Positions 1 to 9,043 of a stretch of 64,000 nt of DNA are shown here, one piece after another. The position numbers and the translations under genes are program-made. The notes beneath the pieces were generated by a model, which was given only the letters and a program-made list of their open reading frames with translations, ran no database searches and was not told where the DNA came from. The number at the start of each line of letters is the position of its first letter. The first letter of the stretch is position 1. Source of the stretch: Bacteroidota bacterium (GTDB lineage Bacteria > Bacteroidota > Ignavibacteria > Ignavibacteriales > Ignavibacteriaceae); contig JAKAKL010000109.1 of assembly GCA_021824565.1 (NCBI GenBank), forward strand, positions 1 through 64,000, in the 5' to 3' direction.

Positions 1-876
1 GCGGTAGCTACAATGGGGATGCTTGGGTCTGCGGCTTATATTTTAGCAATGGACACTTTTGGTCCCATTACTGATAATGCAGGCGGAATTATAGAAATGA
101 GCCAGCAGGATGAATCTGTAAGAGTAAAGACTGATCGTCTTGACGCTGTTGGAAATACAACTAAGGCTTTAACAAAAGGCTATGCAGTCGGCTCAGCGGC
201 GCTGGCGGCTTTTCTATTATTCGGAGCTTACATAGATGAAGTTAAAAATTATATGCCTTCTTTTCAGGGAATAATAAATCTGGATAAGCCAGAAGTATTT
301 GTCGGCGCTCTTTTAGGCGCGATGCTTGTTATTATTTTTTCTTCGTTTGCAATTAAAGCAGTTGGTAAAGCCGCTTATTCAATTATAAATAACGTTAGAG
401 AGCAATTCAAAAATAACCCGGGAATTATGCAGGGAACGTCAAAACCGGATTACGGTCAGTGTGTTGATATTGCTACGAAAGCTGCTTTAAGAAAAATGGT
501 TGTGCCCGGTTTATTGGTTGTAGGAATGACAATAGGTGTCGGTTTAATTTTTAAGTGGGTTTATTATTTAGGCGGCGGTGTAAATAATCCCACCGGCGCT
601 GTCGGTGCCGAAGTCATTGGCGGATATTTAATGGTCGGAACAATCACTGGGATCTTATTCGCATTGTTTATGAACAACGGCGGAGGAGCGTGGGACAATG
701 CTAAAAAGTTTATTGAGACCGGCTCATACGGCGGAAAAAAATCTGATCCCCACAAAGCTTCTGTTGTTGGCGATACGGTTGGCGATCCGTTTAAAGATAC
801 AGCCGGTCCTTCGCTGCACGTTTTAATAAAACTTCTGGCGACCCTGACATTGGTATTAGCGCCTTTATTCATTTAA
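1..876 (+). CDS. hppA: Membrane-bound proton-translocating pyrophosphatase, C-terminal part (5' end off window)
   Basis: The reading frame is open from base 1 and continues upstream, so only the last 291 codons are present. The product is the C-terminal part of a membrane pyrophosphatase, which couples hydrolysis of cytoplasmic pyrophosphate to ion pumping. Visible family features are the segment FGPITDNAGGIIEMS, the GNTTKALTKGYAVGSAAL helix, the late GGGAWDNAKK motif, and DPHKASVVGDTVGDPFKDTAGPSLH near the end. The lysine in GNTTKA is the residue that marks the potassium-independent, proton-pumping subclass; the potassium-dependent subclass has alanine there. At least four hydrophobic helices can be seen. 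A clear terminator follows, so this is the last gene of its transcript. Confidence 0.96.
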   Translation, partial: AVATMGMLGSAAYILAMDTFGPITDNAGGIIEMSQQDESVRVKTDRLDAVGNTTKALTKGYAVGSAALAAFLLFGAYIDEVKNYMPSFQGIINLDKPEVFVGALLGAMLVIIFSSFAIKAVGKAAYSIINNVREQFKNNPGIMQGTSKPDYGQCVDIATKAALRKMVVPGLLVVGMTIGVGLIFKWVYYLGGGVNNPTGAVGAEVIGGYLMVGTITGILFALFMNNGGGAWDNAKKFIETGSYGGKKSDPHKASVVGDTVGDPFKDTAGPSLHVLIKLLATLTLVLAPLFI

Positions 877-896
877 CATGAATTGAAATCAAAAAT

Positions 897-935
897 AAAA
901 TCCCGGTTATCTTAAAAGGAAAATCGGGATTTTTT
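897..935 (+). terminator. Rho-independent terminator after hppA
   Basis: A nine-base-pair stem, AAAATCCCG (897-905) with CGGGATTTT (925-933), is followed by more T residues. It lies about 20 nt after the hppA stop codon. Confidence 0.85.
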
Positions 936-1085
936 ATTATGAATTTTATTTAGGACAAAAATCGACTTGACAAATGGGCACTATTTGAATAGTTTTTGCA
1001 ATCTTTATTTAGCCAATAATAAAAAAGCGGTACAAAATAATTTTAATCTTTTTTTATTTTCTAATTCAATAAAAAGGAACTAAAC

Positions 1086-2609
1086 ATGAAGCAAATTTTT
1101 GCGAGAAAACCTCTCAGTGTTTTGTTAGACGAAGTGAAAAGCGAGAACCGTCTGCGCCGCGTTCTTGGTCCGGTTGCGCTTACAAGCCTTGGCGTGGGCG
1201 CAATAATAGGAACAGGAATCTTTGTATTAACAGGAGTTGCAGCGCATGATAAAACAGGTCCTGCAATTGTTTTATCATTTGTCGTATCTGGAATAGCATG
1301 CGTGTTTGCGGCTTTATCCTATGCTGAATTTGCTTCGATGGTTCCGGTAGCCGGCTCTGCTTATACTTATGCCTACGCAACATTAGGAGAATTGTTTGCG
1401 TGGATCATCGGATGGGATTTAATTCTTGAATACGCGGTTGCATCGGCTACTGTTGCGCATGGATGGTCTCATTATTTCCAGGACTTTATTAGTATTATTG
1501 GAATTAAATTCGGGCATGTTGTATCAAATGCGCCGTTTGACTTTAATCCGGCGACAGGATTGCTTTCATCAACCGGCTCCGTACTCGACCTCCCGGCAAT
1601 ATTAATAACAGTGATTATTACTATAATTTTAGTAAAAGGAATTAAAGAAAGCGCAGGCTTCAACGCCGGTATTGTTATAACGAAATTAGCAATTGTGTTT
1701 TTAGTAATAATTGTCGGTGCATTTTATATAAACCCCGCGAACTGGCATCCATTCGCTCCATTTGGTTATTCGGGATTAAGTTTATTCGGAAGAACAATTT
1801 TAGGACAAACCGGACCTGGAGGCGCACCCGTCGGCGTTTTAGCGGGAGCGGCAATTATCTTCTTTGCGTACATCGGGTTTGATTCCGTTTCTACGCACTC
1901 TGAAGAAGCAAAAAATCCGAAGCGAGATGTCCCGATTGGAATTATTACATCTCTAATTCTTTGCACAGTATTATATATTGCAGTTTCAGGCGTGTTAACC
2001 GGAATGGTTGGATATAATAAAATAGATATCAATGCGCCGGTATCAAATGCATTTAAGCAGGTCGGATTAGTATGGGCGCAATTTCTTGTTTCGCTTGGAG
2101 CGGTGGCAGGTATTACATCGGTTCTTCTTGTTATGATGTTAAGCCAGGCAAGAATATTTTTAGCGATGGCAAGAGATGGACTGCTCCCGACAAAGTTCTT
2201 TGGCGACGTTCATGAAAAATATAGAACGCCCTGGAAGTCAACAATACTTACGGGAATTTTCGTTTCAATATTAGCAGGCTTTCTGCCTTTAAGAGTCTTA
2301 GCGGATTTAGTGAATATCGGTACTCTGTTTGCATTTGTAGTTGTTTGCGCCGCTGTTATAATTATGAGGAAGACGCATCCTGAGGCTGAACGTCCTTTTA
2401 GAGCGCCGCTTGTTCCGCTTGTGCCGATTCTTGGAATAATAACATGTACGGTACTTATGTTTTCACTTCCGGAAGAAAATTGGCTGCGTTTATTTGGATG
2501 GCTGGCTATCGGACTTGTAATTTATTTTACTTATGGAAGACATCACAGCATTATGAACAGGCTAATGAAAGAGGAAGAGGTCACTTCCGATGTAGGAAAA
2601 GTAAGCTAA
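1086..2609 (+). CDS. APC-family amino acid permease
   Basis: This 507-residue inner-membrane protein resembles the cationic amino acid transporter/YfnA branch of the amino acid-polyamine-organocation superfamily. The N-terminal signature GVGAIIGTGIFVLTG (around residues 36-50) forms the unwound part of helix 1 that binds substrate backbone. It is followed by SYAEFASMVPVAGSAYTYAY and, later, FFAYIGFDSVSTHSEEAKNPKRDVPIGI, both characteristic of the family. About twelve hydrophobic helices are spread along the length, which is normal for the family. AAGGA lies about 8 nt before the ATG. The gene stands alone between the hppA terminator and the first Ton cluster. The exact substrate cannot be read from the sequence. 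Confidence 0.93.
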   Translation: MKQIFARKPLSVLLDEVKSENRLRRVLGPVALTSLGVGAIIGTGIFVLTGVAAHDKTGPAIVLSFVVSGIACVFAALSYAEFASMVPVAGSAYTYAYATLGELFAWIIGWDLILEYAVASATVAHGWSHYFQDFISIIGIKFGHVVSNAPFDFNPATGLLSSTGSVLDLPAILITVIITIILVKGIKESAGFNAGIVITKLAIVFLVIIVGAFYINPANWHPFAPFGYSGLSLFGRTILGQTGPGGAPVGVLAGAAIIFFAYIGFDSVSTHSEEAKNPKRDVPIGIITSLILCTVLYIAVSGVLTGMVGYNKIDINAPVSNAFKQVGLVWAQFLVSLGAVAGITSVLLVMMLSQARIFLAMARDGLLPTKFFGDVHEKYRTPWKSTILTGIFVSILAGFLPLRVLADLVNIGTLFAFVVVCAAVIIMRKTHPEAERPFRAPLVPLVPILGIITCTVLMFSLPEENWLRLFGWLAIGLVIYFTYGRHHSIMNRLMKEEEVTSDVGKVS

Positions 2610-2727
2610 TTTTTAAAGGTGATTTCATATTTATTTGTATCGGATAAAACAAAATTATTTTTTAAGCATCTAAACGGTGCGTTCGTTTTAGGAACTTTAT
2701 AGTTTATATTCTGAGAAAGGATTAGAA

Positions 2728-3378
2728 ATGTATAACCCCAGTGTCCTTGACCTTGTTGCCAAAGGAGGTTATGTAATATTCATATTAATTATCTGCTCTT
2801 TGCTTTCGGTAAAAGTTATTATTGAAAAATTAATAACGTTCAAAGGCATTACTGAAAAAATAATAAGCGATTTTATGCATAATATTTATCGCAGCTTAAA
2901 GGCAAACGATTTGAACGATGCTTTGTACGTCTGTAAATCAAGTACATGGAACTGGTGGTTCTTAAAGGTTAAGTGCCCGCTTACTAATGTTGTCTCTTAT
3001 ATTCTTGAACAATCTAAAGAAACGAAAGACGATCTTGAGCAAGCGGCATATACACAGCTGGATAAAGAAATTGCAAAGCTTGAAAAAGGTCTCGGCATTC
3101 TTGCAACGCTTGGAAGCATATCTCCGTTTATTGGACTCTTCGGCACTGTGGTTGGAATAATCAAATCATTCAATGCTCTTTCTATCCAGGACAGTTCAAA
3201 TTATACAATGGTAATGAGCGGAATTGCAGATGCGCTTATCGCAACCGCCGCCGGGCTTTTGGTCGCGGTGCCCGCAGTAATGTTCTACAATTATTTTATG
3301 AAGAGATTAAAGCTAAGCATGCCGCTTTACGACGAGGCTATTCAAAAGACGCTGCGTTACATTAAAATGCTGAAGTGA
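2728..3378 (+). CDS. exbB: MotA/TolQ/ExbB-type proton channel subunit (first Ton cluster)
   Basis: The 216-residue protein has an N-terminal membrane helix (about 12-32) and two further helices near 125-150 and 165-190. The channel signature LGSISPFIGLFGTVVGIIKSF and the following GIADALIATAAGLLVAVPAVMFYNYF are typical of ExbB/TolQ proteins, which harvest the proton gradient to energise outer-membrane processes. It starts a compact cluster with ExbD (10-nt gap) and a TonB-like protein, so a Ton rather than Tol role is likely. A GAGAAAGG ribosome-binding site precedes the ATG. Confidence 0.92.
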   Translation: MYNPSVLDLVAKGGYVIFILIICSLLSVKVIIEKLITFKGITEKIISDFMHNIYRSLKANDLNDALYVCKSSTWNWWFLKVKCPLTNVVSYILEQSKETKDDLEQAAYTQLDKEIAKLEKGLGILATLGSISPFIGLFGTVVGIIKSFNALSIQDSSNYTMVMSGIADALIATAAGLLVAVPAVMFYNYFMKRLKLSMPLYDEAIQKTLRYIKMLK

Positions 3379-3388
3379 GAAGACAGCG

Positions 3389-3790
3389 ATGAGAAGATAC
3401 AAATTAGACGAAAAAGAATTTTCCGAAATTAATATTACTCCTTTTACCGACGTTATCCTGGTAGTTCTAATAATCTTTATGATAACAAGCCCGTTCTTAA
3501 TTACAGGCGCAATGAAAGTAAAACTTCCGCAGTCATCTTCTGCGGAAACGACTGTAAGCAACAGCATCGAAGTCTACCTGAACGATCAGAACCAGATATT
3601 CTTAAATAATAAGCAGGTTGATATTACCCAGCTGCCGACTGATCTTCAAACCGAATTTATACAGAAGAACAACCGTGATGTTATTGTGAAGGCAGATAAG
3701 AATGCAATATACGGAAATGTAGTGCAGCTTCTTGACGCTTTGAAAAATGCGGGAGCCACCAAACTTCTAATGGCTACCATGAAAAAATAA
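3389..3790 (+). CDS. exbD: ExbD/TolR-family biopolymer transport protein (first Ton cluster)
   Basis: The 133-residue protein has the standard ExbD plan: a short cytoplasmic tail, one membrane helix and a small periplasmic domain. The INITPFTDVILVVLIIFMITSP segment contains the conserved Asp of the proton pathway at the start of the membrane helix. The periplasmic part ends in the usual VVQLLDALKNAGATKLLMATM helix. It follows exbB after 10 nt. Its stop codon lies inside the stem of a terminator-like hairpin, so part of the transcription probably ends before the TonB gene. Confidence 0.93.
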   Translation: MRRYKLDEKEFSEINITPFTDVILVVLIIFMITSPFLITGAMKVKLPQSSSAETTVSNSIEVYLNDQNQIFLNNKQVDITQLPTDLQTEFIQKNNRDVIVKADKNAIYGNVVQLLDALKNAGATKLLMATMKK

Positions 3791-3816
3791 TTCATCTCTT
3801 GATGAATTATTTTTTA
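3784..3816 (+). terminator. AT-rich hairpin with T-run at the end of exbD
   Basis: A perfect 13-bp stem runs AAAATAATTCATC (3784-3796) to GATGAATTATTTT (3801-3813) with a TCTT loop and a T-run. It overlaps the exbD stop codon and ends about 20 nt before the TonB start, so it may attenuate tonB expression rather than end the operon. Confidence 0.65.
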
Positions 3817-3835
3817 CTTACCATTTTTACAGTTG

Positions 3836-4705
3836 ATGAAAAAATTTTTATCCATCTTATCTGACTTTTTGCATTCTCTACGTGAAAAAGTGAAAAAGCT
3901 TTCGCTTAAGAATGCGGAGACTTTCATCTCGGATGCGAGAAAAAAACTTTTAATCATTTTGCGGAGGATAAAAAAATCACTTCGGAGATTAAAAAGCAAA
4001 GATTTTTCTCTCATCATTTCAGTTTTGATTCACGCCGTATTTATTTTAATTCTTTTATCATCGTTCAACTCGAGGCGGAAAACACCCGCGGAAAAATATG
4101 TTGAGATTGGATTCGGCGGAACGACCGAGTCAAATTCTCCCGGCTCACCAGGCGGAGGAATAGTTGAACAAAAGAAACTTAAAAATATTAAGCCTGAAAT
4201 AAAGAAGGAAGAAATTAAAAAAAAGAAAAAAGAAGTTGAAGCCGAACCGAAAACCATTACAAGCCCGGTTGCCGAAGATACGGGAAAAATCTTAGCAACA
4301 AAAGAAGGAAATAGCGGCGGCGGAAATTCAAACGGGAAACCAGGAAGCGGCGGCACCGGGAACGGCGCCAACGGAAGCGGTCCGCCTAAAAAAGGAGTCA
4401 TGGTTAATCAAGATATTTATTATGTAGCGGTTGATCTAATGCCGGTGCCCGTGGGAGGAATGAATAATCTAAAAGCAAGAGTTATTTATCCGCCGGCTGC
4501 GTCCGCGCATAATATTCACGGTACCGTTTACGTTCAAGCTTTTATTGATGAGTTAGGCATCGTAAGAAAAACTTCTCTCTTAAAAGGATTAGGCTACGGC
4601 TGCGACCAGGCGGCGATGAACGCAATTAGACAAACGAGATTTGAAGCGGGCGAGCTGCATGGTATCCCGGTAAAAGTGCAAATGACAATCCCGATTTATT
4701 TTTAG
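3836..4705 (+). CDS. tonB: TonB-family energy transducer (first Ton cluster)
   Basis: The protein of 289 residues has an unusually long basic cytoplasmic N-terminus (about 60 residues), one membrane helix (IISVLIHAVFILILLSS), a periplasmic linker rich in Lys/Glu and then Gly/Asn/Ser, and a C-terminal TonB domain ending AAMNAIRQTRFEAGELHGIPVKVQMTIPIYF. TonB proteins carry proton-motive energy from ExbB/ExbD to outer-membrane receptors. The start is placed at the ATG at 3836; a TTG directly before it could also serve. The 60-residue cytoplasmic extension before the helix is longer than usual. Confidence 0.88.
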   Translation: MKKFLSILSDFLHSLREKVKKLSLKNAETFISDARKKLLIILRRIKKSLRRLKSKDFSLIISVLIHAVFILILLSSFNSRRKTPAEKYVEIGFGGTTESNSPGSPGGGIVEQKKLKNIKPEIKKEEIKKKKKEVEAEPKTITSPVAEDTGKILATKEGNSGGGNSNGKPGSGGTGNGANGSGPPKKGVMVNQDIYYVAVDLMPVPVGGMNNLKARVIYPPAASAHNIHGTVYVQAFIDELGIVRKTSLLKGLGYGCDQAAMNAIRQTRFEAGELHGIPVKVQMTIPIYF

Positions 4706-4762
4706 AAACGCCAATCTATTTGTTGTGAAGCATTGAACCTTTGCAAATTGCGAAGATAAAAT

Positions 4763-5120
4763 TTTTACGAATGACAGGCTGACATTATTTCAAGACCAAT
4801 TAAGAATTTTAGATAATCATTCCATTTAGTACTACGAGCATTTTAAGCTTTTGAACTGCTGAAATACTTTTTAGAATGACCCGCATAGGTTTTAGAAGGA
4901 CTGAATGACTGTGAAAAATGATTGATTAGACTTTTAGAACGACCAAACTATGATTTAAAATCACTGATTGTTGTTTTAAAACGACTGATGTGACATGAAA
5001 AATCATTGATTGAACTTTTAAAATGACCAAAATGAGTTGTAAAATCACTAATTGAGGTTTTCAAACAACCGAATTGAGTTTTAAAAAGACTAAATAAGCC
5101 TGAAAAATGATCAATTTAGA
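4763..5120. repeat. 21-nt periodic degenerate array, family A
   Basis: This fills most of the 640-nt gap between the convergent tonB and mgsA genes. From 4869 to 5120 twelve units follow each other at exactly 21 nt (starts 4869, 4890, 4911, 4932, 4953, 4974, 4995, 5016, 5037, 5058, 5079, 5100). About five weaker units extend back to 4763 with one slip. Two unit types alternate: one begins TTTTARAAYGACY and the other RTKWAAAATCAYTGATTG. Units 84 nt apart are more alike than neighbours (for example 4911/4995 and 4953/5037), so there is a four-unit higher-order repeat. Each unit carries an A/T tract at the same position. No gene is evident here. Confidence 0.9.
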
Positions 5121-5346
5121 GGATAGAGAGACATTAGATTCAGCAAAAACCTCTAAAATTAAAATATCATTTACCATTTCACATGTTCTATGTTTTTAAT
5201 TTTTGTTTTACAAGCATTTCACCCGCCTTGCCGTCGGTCAGAGTTTGGTTCACGCCATTATCAATATTGCAGCTATCTAATTTTAATTATCAACATGGTG
5301 TTCTGATAAAAATCCTCTTTAGCGGCGTTATTCCCGCGGCAAAATA

Positions 5347-5823
5347 TTATTCTTCGATTAATTTTTTGCCTTCAATTTTCATTACCCTGTCTTGGTAATC
5401 GATCAATTCGATCGCGTATTCGGATTCCATTAAAGGTGAAGAGATAATAAAGTCGGCGGAAGACCTGTTGTTTGCGATAGGGATATTATAAACGACGGCG
5501 ATTCTTAATAAAGCTTTCACATCGGGATCGTGCGGCATAGGTGCGAGCGGATCCCAGAAGAAAATTAAGAAGTCGATGCCGCCTTCGGCTATTTTAGCTC
5601 CAACTTGCTGATCGCCCCCGAGCGGACCGCTTTTGAACTTATGGATATGAAGATTCAATTCACCCGCGATAATATGTCCGGTAGTTCCGGTAGCAAAGAG
5701 TTCATGCCGGGATAAAAGGTCTCTGTTGAATCTTGCCCACTCCAATAAATCCATTTTGCGGTTGTCATGAGCGATAAGAGCTATCCTTTTTTTCTTCTTC
5801 ATTTTTATTTTTGTCTTAGACAT
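5347..5823 (-). CDS. mgsA: Methylglyoxal synthase
   Basis: The 158-residue enzyme converts dihydroxyacetone phosphate to methylglyoxal and phosphate in the cytoplasm, a bypass of lower glycolysis. Visible family motifs are [10 protein letters not shown] at the start of the fold, [11 protein letters not shown] (phosphate binding), [27 protein letters not shown] with the catalytic Asp residues, and [28 protein letters not shown]. Length is normal. GAGG about 8 nt upstream supports the first ATG, though the Met eight codons later would also give a complete enzyme. It is followed on the same strand by dedA-like and MFS genes further upstream. Confidence 0.95.
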   Translation of the reverse strand: MSKTKIKMKKKKRIALIAHDNRKMDLLEWARFNRDLLSRHELFATGTTGHIIAGELNLHIHKFKSGPLGGDQQVGAKIAEGGIDFLIFFWDPLAPMPHDPDVKALLRIAVVYNIPIANNRSSADFIISSPLMESEYAIELIDYQDRVMKIEGKKLIEE

Positions 5824-5869
5824 TTAGAACCTCGGCTTTTCAAAAATTATTTATTTTTATCAGAATGAT

Positions 5870-6514
5870 TTACGCGGCAGATTTTCTCCTGTGCCTTAAA
5901 TATTCAGTTAATCCCGGCAGCATCGAGATAATAATTATCGCAACGATTACAACGGAAAAATTATTTTTAACGAATTCAATATTTCCGAAATAAAATCCAG
6001 CATAGACTAGAAGAGCCACCCAGGCGGCGGCGCCTATAATATTGTATAAAATAAATTTTGGATAAGTCATGCTGCCTATCCCTGCGACAAAGGGCGCAAA
6101 CGTTCTTATTATAGGAATGAAGCGCGCAATAATAATAGTCTTACCGCCGTATCTTTCAAAGAATTTGTGAGTCCGGTCGAGATATTCTTTCTTAAAGAAT
6201 CTGACTTTTTCCTGATGGAAAATCTTTGGTCCGATTATATGACCGATCCAATAATTAACCGTGTCGCCGGCAATCGCGGCTAATGCGAGAATAAGGAATA
6301 GATAATTTTCATTGAGGGAGCCTTTAGCGGCAAAAGTACCCGCTGCAAAAAGCAAAGAATCGCCAGGCAGAAACGGAGTTAGAACGAACCCGGTCTCCGC
6401 AAATATTACGGCAAATAAAATAGCATAAGTAATTGCGCCGTACTGAATGATGATCTCATTTAGATGAACATCAAGATGAAGAAAGAGGTCGACAACAGAT
6501 TTAATAAATTCCAT
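5870..6514 (-). CDS. DedA/SNARE-associated family membrane protein
   Basis: The 214-residue protein belongs to the DedA family (VTT domain), now associated with flipping of lipids such as undecaprenyl phosphate or phosphatidylethanolamine. Motifs include FAETGFVLTPFLPGDSLLFAAGTFA, the reentrant loop AGDTVNYWIGHIIG, and RFIPIIRTFAPFVAGIGSMTYPKFILYNIIGAAAWV with the conserved arginines. Four to five hydrophobic segments are visible. It lies 46 nt upstream of mgsA in transcription order. Substrate is not deducible. Confidence 0.93.
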   Translation of the reverse strand: MEFIKSVVDLFLHLDVHLNEIIIQYGAITYAILFAVIFAETGFVLTPFLPGDSLLFAAGTFAAKGSLNENYLFLILALAAIAGDTVNYWIGHIIGPKIFHQEKVRFFKKEYLDRTHKFFERYGGKTIIIARFIPIIRTFAPFVAGIGSMTYPKFILYNIIGAAAWVALLVYAGFYFGNIEFVKNNFSVVIVAIIIISMLPGLTEYLRHRRKSAA

Positions 6515-6541
6515 AAAATTATTTTCTGAATTTTAATTTGA

Positions 6542-7777
6542 TTAAATATCTTCCACATAATCAAGATCAACGCCGTATGTTTCTCTAAGAAAATAAAGCG
6601 CCGTAAAAGCAATAACGAAAATTACGATGCCAACAGTTAAGGTTGAATAGATAATTCCCATTGGAGCGCGTAAAAAGTTAAATGCAAGAGTAATCGGAAT
6701 AACAGAACCGCGGATAAAATTTGGAACGGTGGTGGTAACGGTAGCTCTAAGATTAGTTCCGAATTGTTCGGAAGCGGACATAACGAAGACTGCCCAGTAG
6801 CCGTTGGTAACGCCTATTAAAGTACAGATCCAATAAAATTCTACCGGACTCAAAGAATGAGTAAATAAATAAACAAGAGTTAACAGTCCGGTAAGCGCTA
6901 CAAAAATAAAGACAGCTTTTTTCCTGCTTTTTAATATCTGGCTTAAATATCCGCTGGCAAAGTCTCCAATAGTTAATCCGAGATAAGAAAACAGGATTGC
7001 GTTGCCTGCTTTAATTGGACCGGTAACGCCGAGGGCTTTTGCAAATTCCGGCGAGAAAGTAATTAATATTCCGACTACGAACCAATTAGGCAGACCTATT
7101 AAAATTGAATTTAAATATCTAAAGAATCTATCTTTTGAAGTGAACAAACTAAGGAATTTACCTTTTTTAACGTTGGAAGTTTTCATAGCGTTATACATGC
7201 CGGATTCAAACAGGCTGATGCGCGTTATTAATAAAATTATTCCGAGCACTGCGCCGATTATGTATGCTGTCTGCCATGAAAAAACATCGCCTATGATGCC
7301 TCCTAAAATAGCGCCCATAACGCCGATGGTTGCTACCATTGTCGTTCCGTAGCCGCGCGTTTCTTTAGTCATTACTTCGCTGACGAGAGTGATAGCGGCG
7401 CCAAGCTCGCCTGCTAAGCCAACTCCGGCTAAGAATCTTAAGATCGAATACATTTCAATTGAAGAAACAAAAGCATTAAGAAAGTTTGCTACTGAATAGA
7501 GAAAGATAGAGCCGAATAGAACCGAGATGCGACCTTTTTTATCGCCCCAAATTCCCCAGATAATTCCGCCGATAAGCATTCCGCCCATTTGCATATTCAA
7601 AAGAAAAACACCGGCGTCGATCAGCTGGCTGCCGTGCATTCCCAGATACTTTAAGCTCGGGATACGGACTATTCCAAAAATTAAAAGATCATAGATGTCA
7701 ACAAAGTATCCAAGCGCAGAAACAAGAACGGTAAGGTTAAAAACTTTCTTTGTTAATTCTTTTTTCTGATCGTTCAT
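6542..7777 (-). CDS. MFS transporter, sugar/metabolite-proton symporter type
   Basis: The 411-residue protein has twelve predicted membrane helices. Major facilitator signatures include GGIIWGIWGDKKGRISVLFGSI between helices 2 and 3, RFLAGVGLAGELGAAITLVSEVMTKETRGYGT in helices 4-5, and a second RG motif in the C-half (NFIRGSVIPITLAFNFL). The pattern fits the sugar porter/metabolite:H+ symporter branch. AAGGA lies before the ATG. It is upstream of dedA with a 27-nt gap and may share its transcript. The substrate is unknown. Confidence 0.9.
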   Translation of the reverse strand: MNDQKKELTKKVFNLTVLVSALGYFVDIYDLLIFGIVRIPSLKYLGMHGSQLIDAGVFLLNMQMGGMLIGGIIWGIWGDKKGRISVLFGSIFLYSVANFLNAFVSSIEMYSILRFLAGVGLAGELGAAITLVSEVMTKETRGYGTTMVATIGVMGAILGGIIGDVFSWQTAYIIGAVLGIILLITRISLFESGMYNAMKTSNVKKGKFLSLFTSKDRFFRYLNSILIGLPNWFVVGILITFSPEFAKALGVTGPIKAGNAILFSYLGLTIGDFASGYLSQILKSRKKAVFIFVALTGLLTLVYLFTHSLSPVEFYWICTLIGVTNGYWAVFVMSASEQFGTNLRATVTTTVPNFIRGSVIPITLAFNFLRAPMGIIYSTLTVGIVIFVIAFTALYFLRETYGVDLDYVEDI

Positions 7778-7891
7778 AGTATTATTCCTTCATGTTAATA
7801 ATTATTTCCGATTAAGAATAAAGGTTCGGTCCGCACGAAATAGTTAAAGCTTAAGTTCAAAATAAATTAAGAAGATAAGTTATTGAAATCA

Positions 7892-8947
7892 TTAAATTGA
7901 TTTTCTTCTTGCCCATGCAAAGTGAATAATTTTTTCGAGAGTCTGTTCGTATGTAAAGCCTGCGGCTTCGGCAGAGCGCATAAAGCCGGCGCCTTCCGTA
8001 AGATCAGGATTTGGATTAACTTCAAGGACAAAAATTTCATTATCATTTGTTAAGCGCATGTCGACTCTTCCATAATCGCGGCATTCAAGTGTCTTGAAAG
8101 CTTCAAGCGCAATTTTTTTTACTTTCTGTTCAATATCTATCGGAAGCTTAGCAGGGCAGCTTGGAATAGTTTTATGATATGATTCATGCAGCGGGTCCCA
8201 CTTTGCCTGATAGCTCACGATATTATAAAGATGGTCCGGCATTTCGCTGAAATCAATTTCGCTAATCGGTAGAGCTTCGGGATTTTTATCGCCGAAGACT
8301 GCGGCGTTAAGCTCCCTGCCTTCGATAAATTCTTCGACAAGCGCAGGCTGCTGAAAAGAATTGAAGATATAATTAATCCTTTTACCAAGCTGTTTATTGT
8401 TTTCAACTATAGAATCATTTTCAATGCCGACGCTGGCATCCTCAAAAGCAGGCTTTACAATTAAAGGAAATTTAAGATCATGTTTGAAATTTTTAGAAGT
8501 TTCTTTGGCGATTATAAAATTAGGTGTTTTGATTCCCTGGGCGTTTAGCAGTCGTTTTGCGAGAACTTTATTCTGGCAATTTGCAAGCGATAGCGGAGGA
8601 GCGCCGGTGTATGGAATTTCAAGAAGATCAAGGACACCAACCATGTTCATTTCGAGGCGAGAATTTTCTTTGTATAGTTCTATGAAATTGAAAATAACAT
8701 CCGGCTTGTTATTTTTAGCATCGTTTAGCAGAATATTAATGTCGTCGCGAATGTTAAGGATGTAAGCGTCAAAACCGGAAGAACACAGCCTTTTAACCAT
8801 CAGCTCATATTCTTCGACGGGAGTTAAGTTTTCGACTTCAAAATAAGGAATAAAATTCAGATCCTTTGTATCGTGCCCGTTTGCCTTAATATATAAATCA
8901 GGATTGGCTTCGTTAAATGCGACTGCAACTTTTAGTTTTCTTTTCAT
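7892..8947 (-). CDS. D-alanine-D-alanine ligase-like ATP-grasp enzyme
   Basis: The 351-residue protein has the ATP-grasp fold of D-Ala-D-Ala ligases. Visible are VIFNFIELYKENSRLEMNMVGVLDLLEIPYTGAPPLSLANCQNK, the central FPLIVKPAFEDASVGIEN loop, VEEFIEGRELNAAVFG, and the metal-binding end DYGRVDMRLTNDNEIFVLEVNPNPDLTEGAGF. It probably joins an amino acid or carboxylate to an amine using ATP. It differs from housekeeping Ddl in its N-terminal domain. It is divergent from a C39-like peptidase gene 97 nt away, which suggests peptide or cell-wall side-chain metabolism rather than core peptidoglycan synthesis. Confidence 0.88.
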   Translation of the reverse strand: MKRKLKVAVAFNEANPDLYIKANGHDTKDLNFIPYFEVENLTPVEEYELMVKRLCSSGFDAYILNIRDDINILLNDAKNNKPDVIFNFIELYKENSRLEMNMVGVLDLLEIPYTGAPPLSLANCQNKVLAKRLLNAQGIKTPNFIIAKETSKNFKHDLKFPLIVKPAFEDASVGIENDSIVENNKQLGKRINYIFNSFQQPALVEEFIEGRELNAAVFGDKNPEALPISEIDFSEMPDHLYNIVSYQAKWDPLHESYHKTIPSCPAKLPIDIEQKVKKIALEAFKTLECRDYGRVDMRLTNDNEIFVLEVNPNPDLTEGAGFMRSAEAAGFTYEQTLEKIIHFAWARRKSI

Positions 8948-9043
8948 AATAAAATAAAAATAGGCAAAAAAAATTTTTGTACAAAATTTTTAGTGATTTA
9001 TTCAAAATGATTATTTATCTTTTCAAATAAAAATCCCGGACTT

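Noticed and set aside
967-995. TTGACA with TAGTTT as promoter of the APC permease
   Set aside because: Only one box fits well. The -10 is poor and promoter consensus in this group differs, so no call was made.
4030-4401. Proline/phenylalanine-rich minus-strand frame opposite tonB
   Set aside because: A shadow of the Gly/Lys-rich linker of tonB with no independent evidence.
4763-5120. Array A as plasmid-type iterons of a replication origin
   Set aside because: Iteron length would fit, but there is no replication initiator gene, DnaA-box cluster or partition gene nearby, and three other arrays differ in sequence.
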